Source: an uncultured Ruminococcus sp.
GTDB lineage: Bacteria; Bacillota; Clostridia; Oscillospirales; Ruminococcaceae
Reading direction: 5' to 3'
NCBI GenBank assembly: GCA_910579835.1
Contig: CAJTWQ010000022.1
Span: 1-26,419, forward strand
Length of the DNA stretch: 26,419 nt
The notes under the pieces were generated by a model. It searched no databases, was not told the DNA's origin, and saw nothing but the letters and a program-made list of their open reading frames with translations. Numbering within the stretch: position 1 is the stretch's first letter; each line of letters begins with the position of its first letter. A program made the translations under genes and the position numbers. Below, piece by piece: positions 16,025-24,101 of this stretch.

Positions 16025-17585
16025 ACGAGCTGCAGAAAATATCACCATGCCCGAAGGTATGGAGGAACGAATTATTGAAAAGTGCAGAGATATGGAAAAA
16101 TCCGCAGACAAAAAAATTAAAGGAGAATACGGCTATTCACAGCAGGTAAGCGGTGTTGAAACTGCGAAAAAAATACGTATTTCCAGAATTATCAGCGCTG
16201 CGGCCGCCTGCGCCGTTCTTGCCGGAGGAATCAATGCAGCAGTGCATTTATCCGGAAAAACACCGGAAAATACAGTCATATCTGCTCATGAAGCGCAGAC
16301 ACAAGAGAAAACACCAGATTCAACGGAAAATATGTCTGTGCAGAACAGTGAAGCTGCGACTCAGAAAGCATCCGTATATGACGGCGTAATTCCAACTCAG
16401 GAAACATCGGCACCGACTGCTGACAAACCAAATCCACTGAGCGATTTCTCCGAGCAGGACTATAAATATGTGGGTCCATGTTACGGCATAATCAGCGTAA
16501 GAGATCCCAATACCATAAAATATCTTCGAGACAATCAAAAGAGCCTCAATGAGGATCAAAAATCACAGATAGCAGAATTTTTCAGTAGCTGTGAATACGG
16601 AGAATGGACTCATGAGGACGAAATGAATGCTTTGATAAATTCATATTACGATGACCGTGTTTTTGTTAAAATAACCGAAACATCAATCGAAACCATAACA
16701 ATCGACTGTAACGATCGTCTTACTATATCACGCGCAGAACTTAACTCTGAAAACACAACAGCAATTCAGACAATAAAGTATAAAATCGACTATGAAGCTT
16801 TTCTAAACGTAAAAAACGCTGTCCTGGGCACTGAGGATAATCACATTCAGTTAAACAACTTTGAAAGCTGTATCAATGACGGGGCAACAGTAAAATACAC
16901 TCTTTCAGACACTCCAATGCCCGATCTGACAATACAGCAATGCCGACTTTTAGACGAATACTTCAGTTTAGTCCTTAAAAATAATACGCTTAAACTCCTG
17001 GAGGGTTACGATACCTTTACAATGCCTGTCATTAAATTTGAGATGACCAAAAACGACAATTCACTGTACTCTCTGTTTATCTACAGCGATGACTATATTT
17101 TATTAAGCGATGGGACAAGCGAATATAAATTATGGTATAAATATTGCGGTAAAAGAATGCATGCTGAAATTGAAACTATTTTAAGAAACGGCAGTACAAT
17201 TGACTCCGCAAATCTTTATCCACCGTTCGGTAACCTGGCTAAATGTGTTGATACCGTTGACATTACCTACTATAACGGTTCCTTTGATTCCAACCTGAAT
17301 ATGAACGGCGAATCAGTTCATCAGGCATTTTACGGCTATAATTGGAATTTGTATGAATCCGTACAGCCCAATGATACAGCTTCCGATCAAATAAAATTTA
17401 AATTTCGTATAAATGGTTCAGATGAAATCCATGTCGCGGCATATGCTGACGGGTATATCTGCTGGAAGCGTCAAGATTATCAGACAGATTACATTTATGA
17501 AGAACACTGGTATAAATTTCCCGATTCAGATATATATGAAACTCTTTTAATACCTTTTAATGAAAAAATCGGAAATGTCGAATGA
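16005..17585 (+). CDS. Probable membrane-bound anti-sigma factor with large outer domain
   Basis: This is a 526-residue protein. Residues 1-57 are cytoplasmic and charged (MNYNKLKRAAENITMPEGMEERI...) and would contact the sigma factor. Residues 60-79 are a single membrane helix (SRIISAAAACAVLAGGINAAV). About residues 85-140 form a Thr/Glu/Gln-rich linker, and the rest (about 150-526) is an exported domain with no motif I recognise, rich in Tyr, Asn and Asp. The gene overlaps the sigma-factor gene by 20 bp, and AAGGAG precedes its ATG inside that gene. The role as anti-sigma factor is inferred from coupling and topology, not from a conserved domain seen. Confidence 0.75.
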   Translation: MNYNKLKRAAENITMPEGMEERIIEKCRDMEKSADKKIKGEYGYSQQVSGVETAKKIRISRIISAAAACAVLAGGINAAVHLSGKTPENTVISAHEAQTQEKTPDSTENMSVQNSEAATQKASVYDGVIPTQETSAPTADKPNPLSDFSEQDYKYVGPCYGIISVRDPNTIKYLRDNQKSLNEDQKSQIAEFFSSCEYGEWTHEDEMNALINSYYDDRVFVKITETSIETITIDCNDRLTISRAELNSENTTAIQTIKYKIDYEAFLNVKNAVLGTEDNHIQLNNFESCINDGATVKYTLSDTPMPDLTIQQCRLLDEYFSLVLKNNTLKLLEGYDTFTMPVIKFEMTKNDNSLYSLFIYSDDYILLSDGTSEYKLWYKYCGKRMHAEIETILRNGSTIDSANLYPPFGNLAKCVDTVDITYYNGSFDSNLNMNGESVHQAFYGYNWNLYESVQPNDTASDQIKFKFRINGSDEIHVAAYADGYICWKRQDYQTDYIYEEHWYKFPDSDIYETLLIPFNEKIGNVE

Positions 17586-17600
17586 TCCAATAACCTCCTA

Positions 17601-17634
17601 CTAAAAAGCCGCACTTTAAAGTGCGGCTTTTTAG
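17601..17634. terminator. Bidirectional terminator, 34-bp perfect palindrome
   Basis: CTAAAAAGCCGCACTTT and its exact reverse complement lie back to back, giving a GC-rich stem with an A run before it and a T run after it on both strands. It sits between the convergent anti-sigma and AraC-type genes. Confidence 0.9.
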
Positions 17635-17681
17635 CTCCTGTGTTTATAGAATCCTCATATCATTCTATAAACACGGGAGCT
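17633..17681 (-). terminator. Second hairpin at the end of the AraC-type gene
   Basis: Twenty-nt arms (17662-17681 and 17633-17652, one mismatch/wobble) enclose a 9-nt loop. The stem includes the last base of the AraC-type stop codon and runs straight into the 17601-17634 palindrome. It lacks its own T run on the minus strand, so it may support that terminator or protect the 3' end. Confidence 0.55.
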
Positions 17682-18541
17682 TAATGATTTGAGTAAAGTT
17701 TTTTGAAGTCTGTAGGAGTGCAGTGTTTTATCTCCTTGAAAATACGGTTAAAGGTAGTCAGACTCTTAAAGCCTGAACGCATTGCAACCTCGGTTATAGG
17801 GATAGCAGAATCCAGAAGAAGAACCTCCGCAGCCTTTGTTCTCCGCGCATTTATATACTGCAAATAGGACATGGAATTATACTGCTTGAAAATCCTTGAA
17901 AAGTGGTATTTGCTGTATCCTGCTACTTCCGCCAGCTGATCCAAAGAAATATCGTACATATAATTACTGTCGATAAACTTAAACACTGTGCTGAATTTCT
18001 CACTGTATTCGCTGATCGTCTCATCATCGCATTCCATAATAAGCTTGCTCTGCTCCAACTGAAATTCCCTCAGCGCCACAAAAAGATCTATCATTTTAAG
18101 ATAGGTCTTTACCACCGAAAGCTCTGACTTGGAATTATACAGCTCATATATATCCATCATGGTCTTTTTTGCCAGAATATGAAGTTCCCTGCTCATCTTC
18201 GGAGTGATCAGCACCGGAGAAGCAATAGCCCGCATAACATTTTCCAGAGCGGGTACATTTCCTAAATTTATATTATCGCACTGAAATATAAAACGATGCC
18301 CCGGAACCGCAGGCATACTGTGCAGCTCTCCCGGAGGGACAATGAGTACCTCGTTTTCTTCAATACGATAATCTACGCTTCCTACATTGACTATGTAATA
18401 ATTTTTCAAGGGCATGAGCAGTTCTACAGCGCTGTGCCAATGAATCGGATATGCCTCATTGTCGTAGTTATCATGAAGCAGTACACACTTTTTCTCATTA
18501 TAATCAACTGTTTCGTATTCGCCGGAAAGATACTTAATCAT
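17681..18541 (-). CDS. AraC/XylS-family transcriptional regulator with cupin domain
   Basis: This is a 286-residue DNA-binding regulator. The N-terminal half is a cupin-like ligand domain (IHWHSAVELLMPL... VLIVPPGELHSMP, residues 33-77). The C-terminal 183-284 holds the two helix-turn-helix motifs of the family (ISLDQLAEVAGYSKYHFSRIF and ITEVAMRSGFKSLTTFNRIFK). Members with this layout often respond to sugars and control carbohydrate genes; the ligand and targets are not shown here, and the next metabolic gene on this strand (the xylanase) lies beyond another regulator. AGAAGGTG precedes the ATG, and a promoter lies 24-52 bp upstream. Confidence 0.93.
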   Translation of the reverse strand: MIKYLSGEYETVDYNEKKCVLLHDNYDNEAYPIHWHSAVELLMPLKNYYIVNVGSVDYRIEENEVLIVPPGELHSMPAVPGHRFIFQCDNINLGNVPALENVMRAIASPVLITPKMSRELHILAKKTMMDIYELYNSKSELSVVKTYLKMIDLFVALREFQLEQSKLIMECDDETISEYSEKFSTVFKFIDSNYMYDISLDQLAEVAGYSKYHFSRIFKQYNSMSYLQYINARRTKAAEVLLLDSAIPITEVAMRSGFKSLTTFNRIFKEIKHCTPTDFKKLYSNH

Positions 18542-18564
18542 GCCGTTTCACCTTCTTTTACTCC

Positions 18565-18593
18565 ATTATATTATATTTCAAATTACTTGTAAA
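18565..18593 (-). promoter_or_regulatory. Sigma-A promoter of the AraC-type gene
   Basis: On the minus strand there is TTTACA (18593-18588), a 17-bp spacer and TATAAT (18570-18565). Confidence 0.75.
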
Positions 18594-18658
18594 GACTTTG
18601 TAGGAAATTTTGTATAATTCACACAAAATCGAAATAATTATTTTTGCGTTTTCTCTTA

Positions 18659-19612
18659 TTATTTTATTATAATTTTCTTTATTTCAGCAATAACGCCATA
18701 TAAAACGCCGCCTATCGCCCAGATAACCCATGTTATACCCCAGTCATTTGTAATGAAGCACACTAAAATATTAACGGCTGTCAAAATCAGCCAATATATT
18801 TTTGAAATATCGGGAACTTTGTTCCTTTCAATCTTGTTTTCTCTGCAATATCTCCCCTCCTCAAGAAGTTTATCAAATCCCTCTTCGATAGTGTCTGACC
18901 TGACTATGAGATATACTCCAACTGAAAGAATAAAGAGAAAGATACATACTCCTGCCGCTCCGACAATATCTTTTTCCGAAACTGCAAACGATGCCAGAAT
19001 CGGTATAACCGAAAGAATGCACAAAACCGTTCCGCATATATTATCTCTTGTGCAGTTTTTCATGCACATATTCTTTTTTTCACCGACCATTCCGGAAACT
19101 CCGTACTCAGTATCAATCTCCTCTTTTTCAAGATATTTGAAGCTTTCTACAAATTTATCTGAAATAATAAAAATTCCAACAGCTGACGCTGCAATAATAA
19201 GCAGAATTATAAGTCCAACTACTCCAGCAGCATCGCTTAACGCACCCAAAAAAATAAGCGGTATCGGACAAACTATACAGAGAAGCACTGCCAAAGCCGA
19301 TGCACGAGCATTTTTTTCGTTTAGCGCCAGAAACTCCGACGCCTCTGCCAGTGTAACCTTCCTGAGAGCGGGCATATCATTTTCAATAATTACAGGCATA
19401 TCCGGACATGCCTCGATTTCATCTTTAAGTAGATAATCAGTCGATACTCCAAAAATTTCAGATAGAGCAAGAATTTTTTTCAAATCCGGAACCGACTGTG
19501 CTCCCTCCCATTTTGAAACAGATTGACGGCTGACATTAATTCGCTCAGCAAGTTCCTCCTGTGACATGCCGCTTTTCTTTCTCAAATTAATAAGCTTATC
19601 TGCAAAAATCAT
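18659..19612 (-). CDS. Membrane-bound XRE-family helix-turn-helix protein
   Basis: This is a 317-residue protein. Residues 4-62 are an XRE/Cro-type DNA-binding domain (LRKKSGMSQEELAERINVSRQSVSKWE). Six hydrophobic segments follow at about 104-123, 129-151, 190-210, 218-237, 271-287 and 291-309, so the DNA-binding domain is tied to the inner face of the membrane. A charged loop with three Cys lies at 183-193 (CMKNCTRDNIC). AGGAGG precedes the ATG. It probably senses a membrane or outside state and may act on its own promoter; neither signal nor target is shown. Proteins of this build are common in Firmicutes. Confidence 0.88.
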   Translation of the reverse strand: MIFADKLINLRKKSGMSQEELAERINVSRQSVSKWEGAQSVPDLKKILALSEIFGVSTDYLLKDEIEACPDMPVIIENDMPALRKVTLAEASEFLALNEKNARASALAVLLCIVCPIPLIFLGALSDAAGVVGLIILLIIAASAVGIFIISDKFVESFKYLEKEEIDTEYGVSGMVGEKKNMCMKNCTRDNICGTVLCILSVIPILASFAVSEKDIVGAAGVCIFLFILSVGVYLIVRSDTIEEGFDKLLEEGRYCRENKIERNKVPDISKIYWLILTAVNILVCFITNDWGITWVIWAIGGVLYGVIAEIKKIIIK

Positions 19613-19657
19613 AAATAATCCTCCTTATATACTTTTTTAATCAATCTTTGCATCACA

Positions 19658-19666
19658 ATTATAACA
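19658..19666 (-). promoter_or_regulatory. Extended -10 promoter of the XRE gene
   Basis: TGTTATAAT is read on the minus strand, 46 bp upstream of the ATG. No -35 with normal spacing is clear. A short palindrome TCAACT-GAA-AGTTGA at 19708-19722 lies upstream and could be an operator. Confidence 0.5.
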
Positions 19667-19749
19667 TAAATCAAGCTTACATTCAATCAACCGGACTTTA
19701 CAATTCGTCAACTGAAAGTTGAATCATACATATTCTCATTATCCAGCAT

Positions 19750-19893
19750 CCGGCTGTCTCAGACTGACATTAAAATTATTTTTTAATAGTGGGTTTCCAA
19801 AGTGTGTTTCACCCACTTGCAGAGTCCAAAGGACACTCTGCAAGTGAAAGTGTCTACTAAAAATATATTTTTTTGATAAACTGAGACAGCCGG
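19750..19893. repeat. MITE-like inverted repeat
   Basis: Perfect 13-nt terminal inverted repeats CCGGCTGTCTCAG (19750-19762) and CTGAGACAGCCGG (19881-19893) enclose 118 bp without a gene. Inside, a second perfect 12-nt inverted repeat CACTTGCAGAGT/ACTCTGCAAGTG forms a central hairpin. The GGCTGTCTCA end is like the ends of several IS elements as far as I recall. No target duplication is clear at the edges. As RNA it could also end transcription from the xylanase gene. The rest of 19613-19964 contains only promoter sequence. Confidence 0.7.
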
Positions 19894-19964
19894 CTTTTAA
19901 ACCGACTGTCTTAAGGGGATATAAAATTGAAGAAATATTATTTTAACACATACAATTCAAGTAA

Positions 19965-22868
19965 TTAATTGCACTTTGTGTATATCTGTCCGCCGCTCAT
20001 CTGCTTTCCCTTTGCTTCAAACATTTCAGAAACAGTAACGATCTGCCATCCCTGATTTTTCAGATAAGGTGCAAGTTCCTCAATAGCGGCAGCAGTTGTC
20101 TCATATGTCTCATGGCAAAGAATAATTGCTCCGTCTGCGCTGCCATTAGCAACTGCCTGTTTTACAGTATTTACAATCTGATCCTTTGATGCTCCGTTCC
20201 AATCCTGCGTATCAATGGAACAGGTAATAAGAGGAGCATCATTAAGCGTTGACTGTACTGTTTGGTTGGATGAAAGATAAGGAAGCCTCAGGAGCTTTGA
20301 AGGAGCTGTTCCAATAATCCCTTTAAGCTTAGACGCACACTGATCATATTCCTTTCTGATCTCAGATGCAGACTTCTCTGCAAGATTCGGATGTGACATT
20401 GTGTGATTTGCAATCTCCATACCCTTTGAATAAGCATATTTTACTTCATTCTCACCGTCGGTTCCTCTGATCCAGTTGCCGACATAGAAAAATGTTGCAC
20501 GAAAATCCTGTTTGGCAAGAGCATCTATAATTCTTGTACCTGTTGCCGGAGATGCTCCGTCGTCAAAGCTGATAGCTACCATCGGCTTTGTTGGATCAAC
20601 CTTTCCGGAAGGATTTACAGACGGATTGGAAATAGTTCCGACTGTTCCTTTTCCTGTCTCCACCTTGGATTTAGCGCCCTTGGCGTCAACCTGAACGTCA
20701 TCAAGATAATAATCAGCATTTGAATCAGGAAGCTCTACATAAATAAGAAGATCTGTTGCTCCATCGGGAATTGTGTATTCTGTGTTTTCAATCTTTGTCC
20801 ATGTCTTGTCGGCCGCTGTTGACTTGGCGATCTCATCATACTTTTCTTCACCATCAAGATTATACTGTAAAGTCATTTTAACTTCCTGAGAAGAACCGCT
20901 TGCCTGTAAAACGCCGGCGCTGAAGCTGTATGTCTCTCCAGCCTTGTAAGAATTATCCAGAGACTTTGCCGCCCCCTGCCATGTGTCCTCTCTGCCTGTT
21001 ACTTTAAGAGAAGATCCCTCAGAATAATAGGTATCTTTATCCAGAGACAGTGAAGCTGCGCCTCTCTTCTCCCAGCCGTCCGTGCCGTTTGAAAATGAAT
21101 CCATGAAAAATTCCGCATCCGGAACATTCGGTTTTGCAGTTGTTGTAGTTGTATTTACAGGTTTCTTTGTCGTCGTAGTTGTAACATACGGATTATCGTT
21201 CCCTGCCTGAATGCTTTCCGGCAGTTTATCAATAAGATTAATAAGATACTTCTGAATAGCCAGCGCATCAAGATTTGTAAGACCGTTTCCTGCTTCGTTT
21301 ACGTCTCCGTTAAGCATTCCCTGTTCTGTGATATGGGTTTTGCTGCTGCCTGATATGCCGTATACGTCCGGATTTCCTATTGCCTGCATAACAAGAACAG
21401 CGTCGTTTAAGCGCACTTCTCCATCACAATTAGCGTCGCCCCATTTAGTAACCTTTTTATCAGGATCTACAGGCTTTGCTGTAGTAGTCGTTGTTGTCTT
21501 TTCATCAGATACAGTAGTTGTTGTCATTGACTCAACTGGATTTTCGCCCTTGACCGTACCGCCGCCCGTTGTGACAGATGACTTTGTTCCCTCTTTAGAA
21601 CCCTTTGCCTCGTCGATATAGAAATCTGTAAGACTATCGGGAGCTTCTACATAAAGCAAAAGATTTGACGCGCCTTTCGGAATTGTAAAGGATGTATTTT
21701 CAAGCTTTGTCCACTCGCCGCTCTTTGCAGATACTGAAGCTATCTTATCATAATGCTCCTCACCGTCTAACGAATACTGAAGAGTAAGCTGCATATCAAC
21801 TGCATCGCCGCTCTTCTGAAGAACTCCAGTACTGAAACTGTAACTGTTTCCGCCTACAAATGCGTTAGAATCAAGAGCTATGGAAGCTCCGTGCCAGTTA
21901 TCTGTACGTCCTGTAACCAGAAGTGAGCTGCCGCCGGCATAATAATTTTCAGAATCATTAACGACAGAAGCATCGCCTCTTGCCGTCCAACCGTCATTTG
22001 AGGTATCAAAAGTGCTCTTGAAATAGTCGCCGTTTTTATCAGGTTCAACTACAGGCGTATCAGTTATATCTCCAATATTCGGGTCACGTTTATCAGGATC
22101 GGTGTAAACGTCGAGCTTTTTTATATCTGCAACGCCGCTGCTCTGCCAGCCTTCAGCATTCAAAGCGACCTCATAAAGGTTACCGATGCCCCAACCTTGC
22201 TCTGCCCATGCCTTAAAGTGATCAGAAACAGTAATGTGACCGGAAGTTCTCTTTTGCTGACGAACACTGAAATACTGCTTAAAGGTTTCACTGCCGCCAT
22301 TAATGGTCGGGCCGGTGTGATCCATCTGAAAAATCTTGTACTGTGCTCCGTCGATTGTAACCATTTTGCCGTTAGCATCCGGACACCAGTCTACCCAGTC
22401 CTCGATGATATAGTACTCAACAAGCGGTACGTTACCGGCATTCTTATTCTGGAACCAGCCGTACACGCAAAGACGTGAGTTACCGTTTGAGCTGCCGGTC
22501 TGACGATAATCGGCTTCATAGTCCATACCGATATATGGATAATCGGTAGCCTTCTTCTGAGAACCGAAGTCCAAGCCACGACGGGCGAGGAAGTTACCAC
22601 TATTAACGCTTGCGTTCCACTCCGCCTTGAAAGCAGCACCCTGACTAAGTGTCATAGAACCGCTGCCGCCGGTGTTATCAATCCAGACCTCGTAGCTGTA
22701 ACCGTCGCAATTGCCCTTATGCTGATTATTGCCGTTGCCGACGCTAAGCTTGTCGCCGACATTGGCTGCAGAAGAAGAAAAAGTTGACGCTTTCGGAAGT
22801 ACTGTGAAGCACATAACTGCAACTGTAAGCACACTAACTAATTTGCTTAACTTACTTTTAAGTTTCAT
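19965..22868 (-). CDS. Cellulosomal GH11 xylanase / CE4 esterase (GH11-CBM22-dockerin-CBM22-CE4)
   Basis: This 967-residue exported enzyme degrades arabinoxylan-type hemicellulose. Residues 1-35 are the signal peptide. Residues 38-255 are a GH11 endo-1,4-beta-xylanase with nucleophile Glu151 (PLVEYYIIEDW) and acid/base Glu239 (NAEGWQSSGVAD). Residues 281-425 are a CBM22, followed by a Thr-rich linker. Residues 476-545 are a type I dockerin (GDANCDGEVRLNDAVLVMQ... NGLTNLDALAIQKYL). A second Thr linker and a second CBM22 (585-730) follow. Residues 760-955 are a CE4 deacetylase, probably acetylxylan esterase, with SFDDG (Asp769, Asp770), His822-x3-His826, RLPY (861-864), DTQDW and ILCHE. Layout is like multidomain xylanase-esterases of R. 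flavefaciens, as I recall them. AGGAGG precedes the ATG; a promoter lies about 90 bp up. Confidence 0.95.
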   Translation of the reverse strand: MKLKSKLSKLVSVLTVAVMCFTVLPKASTFSSSAANVGDKLSVGNGNNQHKGNCDGYSYEVWIDNTGGSGSMTLSQGAAFKAEWNASVNSGNFLARRGLDFGSQKKATDYPYIGMDYEADYRQTGSSNGNSRLCVYGWFQNKNAGNVPLVEYYIIEDWVDWCPDANGKMVTIDGAQYKIFQMDHTGPTINGGSETFKQYFSVRQQKRTSGHITVSDHFKAWAEQGWGIGNLYEVALNAEGWQSSGVADIKKLDVYTDPDKRDPNIGDITDTPVVEPDKNGDYFKSTFDTSNDGWTARGDASVVNDSENYYAGGSSLLVTGRTDNWHGASIALDSNAFVGGNSYSFSTGVLQKSGDAVDMQLTLQYSLDGEEHYDKIASVSAKSGEWTKLENTSFTIPKGASNLLLYVEAPDSLTDFYIDEAKGSKEGTKSSVTTGGGTVKGENPVESMTTTTVSDEKTTTTTTAKPVDPDKKVTKWGDANCDGEVRLNDAVLVMQAIGNPDVYGISGSSKTHITEQGMLNGDVNEAGNGLTNLDALAIQKYLINLIDKLPESIQAGNDNPYVTTTTTKKPVNTTTTTAKPNVPDAEFFMDSFSNGTDGWEKRGAASLSLDKDTYYSEGSSLKVTGREDTWQGAAKSLDNSYKAGETYSFSAGVLQASGSSQEVKMTLQYNLDGEEKYDEIAKSTAADKTWTKIENTEYTIPDGATDLLIYVELPDSNADYYLDDVQVDAKGAKSKVETGKGTVGTISNPSVNPSGKVDPTKPMVAISFDDGASPATGTRIIDALAKQDFRATFFYVGNWIRGTDGENEVKYAYSKGMEIANHTMSHPNLAEKSASEIRKEYDQCASKLKGIIGTAPSKLLRLPYLSSNQTVQSTLNDAPLITCSIDTQDWNGASKDQIVNTVKQAVANGSADGAIILCHETYETTAAAIEELAPYLKNQGWQIVTVSEMFEAKGKQMSGGQIYTKCN

Positions 22869-22958
22869 AAAATTCCTCCTTATAAATAATGTTATTCCGG
22901 ATCCTTCTGCCGAATCAGAGTGTCAGAATGTTCATGCTCCTCATCAGCTTCTATTAAC

Positions 22959-22987
22959 ATTTTATTACTTTTTCGTGAATATTTCAA
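22959..22987 (-). promoter_or_regulatory. Sigma-A promoter of the xylanase/esterase gene
   Basis: On the minus strand there is TTGAAA (22987-22982), a 17-bp spacer and TAAAAT (22964-22959), giving a leader of about 85 nt. The gap 22869-23171 holds only this promoter and the terminator of the next gene; 22988-23123 shows nothing else. Confidence 0.75.
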
Positions 22988-23123
22988 GTCGAATGTTGCT
23001 GAATATTAATAAATCAGTCATTTTTTGCTGTTCAGCGTAATGTCATATCTGATTTAAGAACCTGCGTTTATATTAGCAATGCTCAGATTTTTGATAATTA
23101 CAGTAAAATAACGCATATTCCAG

Positions 23124-23160
23124 CAAAAAAAGCTGCCGGCTTAATTTGAGCCGACAACTT
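23124..23160 (-). terminator. Rho-independent terminator of the greA-lysS operon
   Basis: On the minus strand AGTTGTCGGCT pairs with AGCCGGCAGCT (two G-U wobbles) around a short loop, followed by TTTTTTT. It begins 12 bp after the stop codon at 23172. Confidence 0.8.
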
Positions 23161-23171
23161 TTTAATTGTTA

Positions 23172-24092
23172 TTATTCGGACAGATCATTGATGATCTTTT
23201 CCAGCACAGGGAGATCCTTTTCAAGTGTTTTCTCCATTTCCTCCTTGGATGAATAAAGAAGATTTTTCGGCTTTCTCAGCGCGATAAAGAGATCATATGG
23301 CACGTCACTTTCGTCAATGCCGGCACGTTCTGCAAAATTGGTGTGCTTAAGATAGAATCTGCCGCCTCTGATATTAGGATTATCCGGGAACATTTCACTC
23401 ATGTCAATCAGATCGTTTTCCGGATCTATCAGTTTCAGAAACTCACTGTTACCGATAACTATAACGCTTTCAGCACTGTTCATTTCAGTAGTAAGCTTAG
23501 TATCAGAGCCGTTGGCATAATCTCCGGCTGAATTATCTGTCCTCTGAATAAAATAAACTGACGCTAAAATCTTACCGTTTCCGTTGAAATCTTCTGACAT
23601 GCTGCCTATATATTCCTCTAATTTAGGAGCATTTCCGATAGTATCACTGCCGCATATAACCAGCACGATCACATCCGGTTTTGGCTTTGTAATTAAATTG
23701 TACGTAAGCACTCCGGCAATAAACACGAATACTGCCGCTATACCAAGCCACCATTTATTATGGTAGAAAAAATTAACTATTTTCTTTCCAAAAGACAGCT
23801 TAACAGGTTCTTCCTTTTCTTCATGAATTTCTTTGCTTTCCTCAATAAGTCCCTGCTTAAGACGAATCAGCTCTTTTTTCTCCTCCATAATACGCCTGTC
23901 GTATTCTTCACGACTTTTTTTTTCGCGCTCTGCTATCTGACGCCGAAGTTCAGCCTGCTGAGCTTCTTCTTCTTTCTGTCTCTGCTCACGAAGTTCTCTA
24001 TTAACCTCGAATACGCTCTTTTTTATATCAAATATATCTTCATCGTTATCGGAAGACGGATTGACCTTTTTTTCTTTATCCTTGTTTTTCAT
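23172..24092 (-). CDS. Coiled-coil single-pass membrane protein, function unknown
   Basis: This is a 306-residue protein. Residues 28-95 are a highly charged Glu/Lys/Arg helix, a likely cytoplasmic coiled coil (REQRQKEEEAQQAELRRQIA...). Residues 114-133 are a membrane helix (WWLGIAAVFVFIAGVLTYNL). The exported part (136-306) has alpha/beta character (PDVIVLVICGSDTIG... AESVIVIGNSEFLKLIDPE) and loosely resembles the solute-side or periplasmic-binding-type fold seen in other Ruminococcus proteins, but I cannot assign it. It starts 9 bp after lysS and ends the operon. No catalytic motif is seen. Confidence 0.8.
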   Translation of the reverse strand: MKNKDKEKKVNPSSDNDEDIFDIKKSVFEVNRELREQRQKEEEAQQAELRRQIAEREKKSREEYDRRIMEEKKELIRLKQGLIEESKEIHEEKEEPVKLSFGKKIVNFFYHNKWWLGIAAVFVFIAGVLTYNLITKPKPDVIVLVICGSDTIGNAPKLEEYIGSMSEDFNGNGKILASVYFIQRTDNSAGDYANGSDTKLTTEMNSAESVIVIGNSEFLKLIDPENDLIDMSEMFPDNPNIRGGRFYLKHTNFAERAGIDESDVPYDLFIALRKPKNLLYSSKEEMEKTLEKDLPVLEKIINDLSE

Positions 24093-24101
24093 ATGCTCCT
24101 A

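Noticed and set aside
18753..19436. 227-codon open frame on the plus strand
   Set aside because: It is antisense to the XRE-type gene, which has a helix-turn-helix domain and AGGAGG; the plus frame shows no family.
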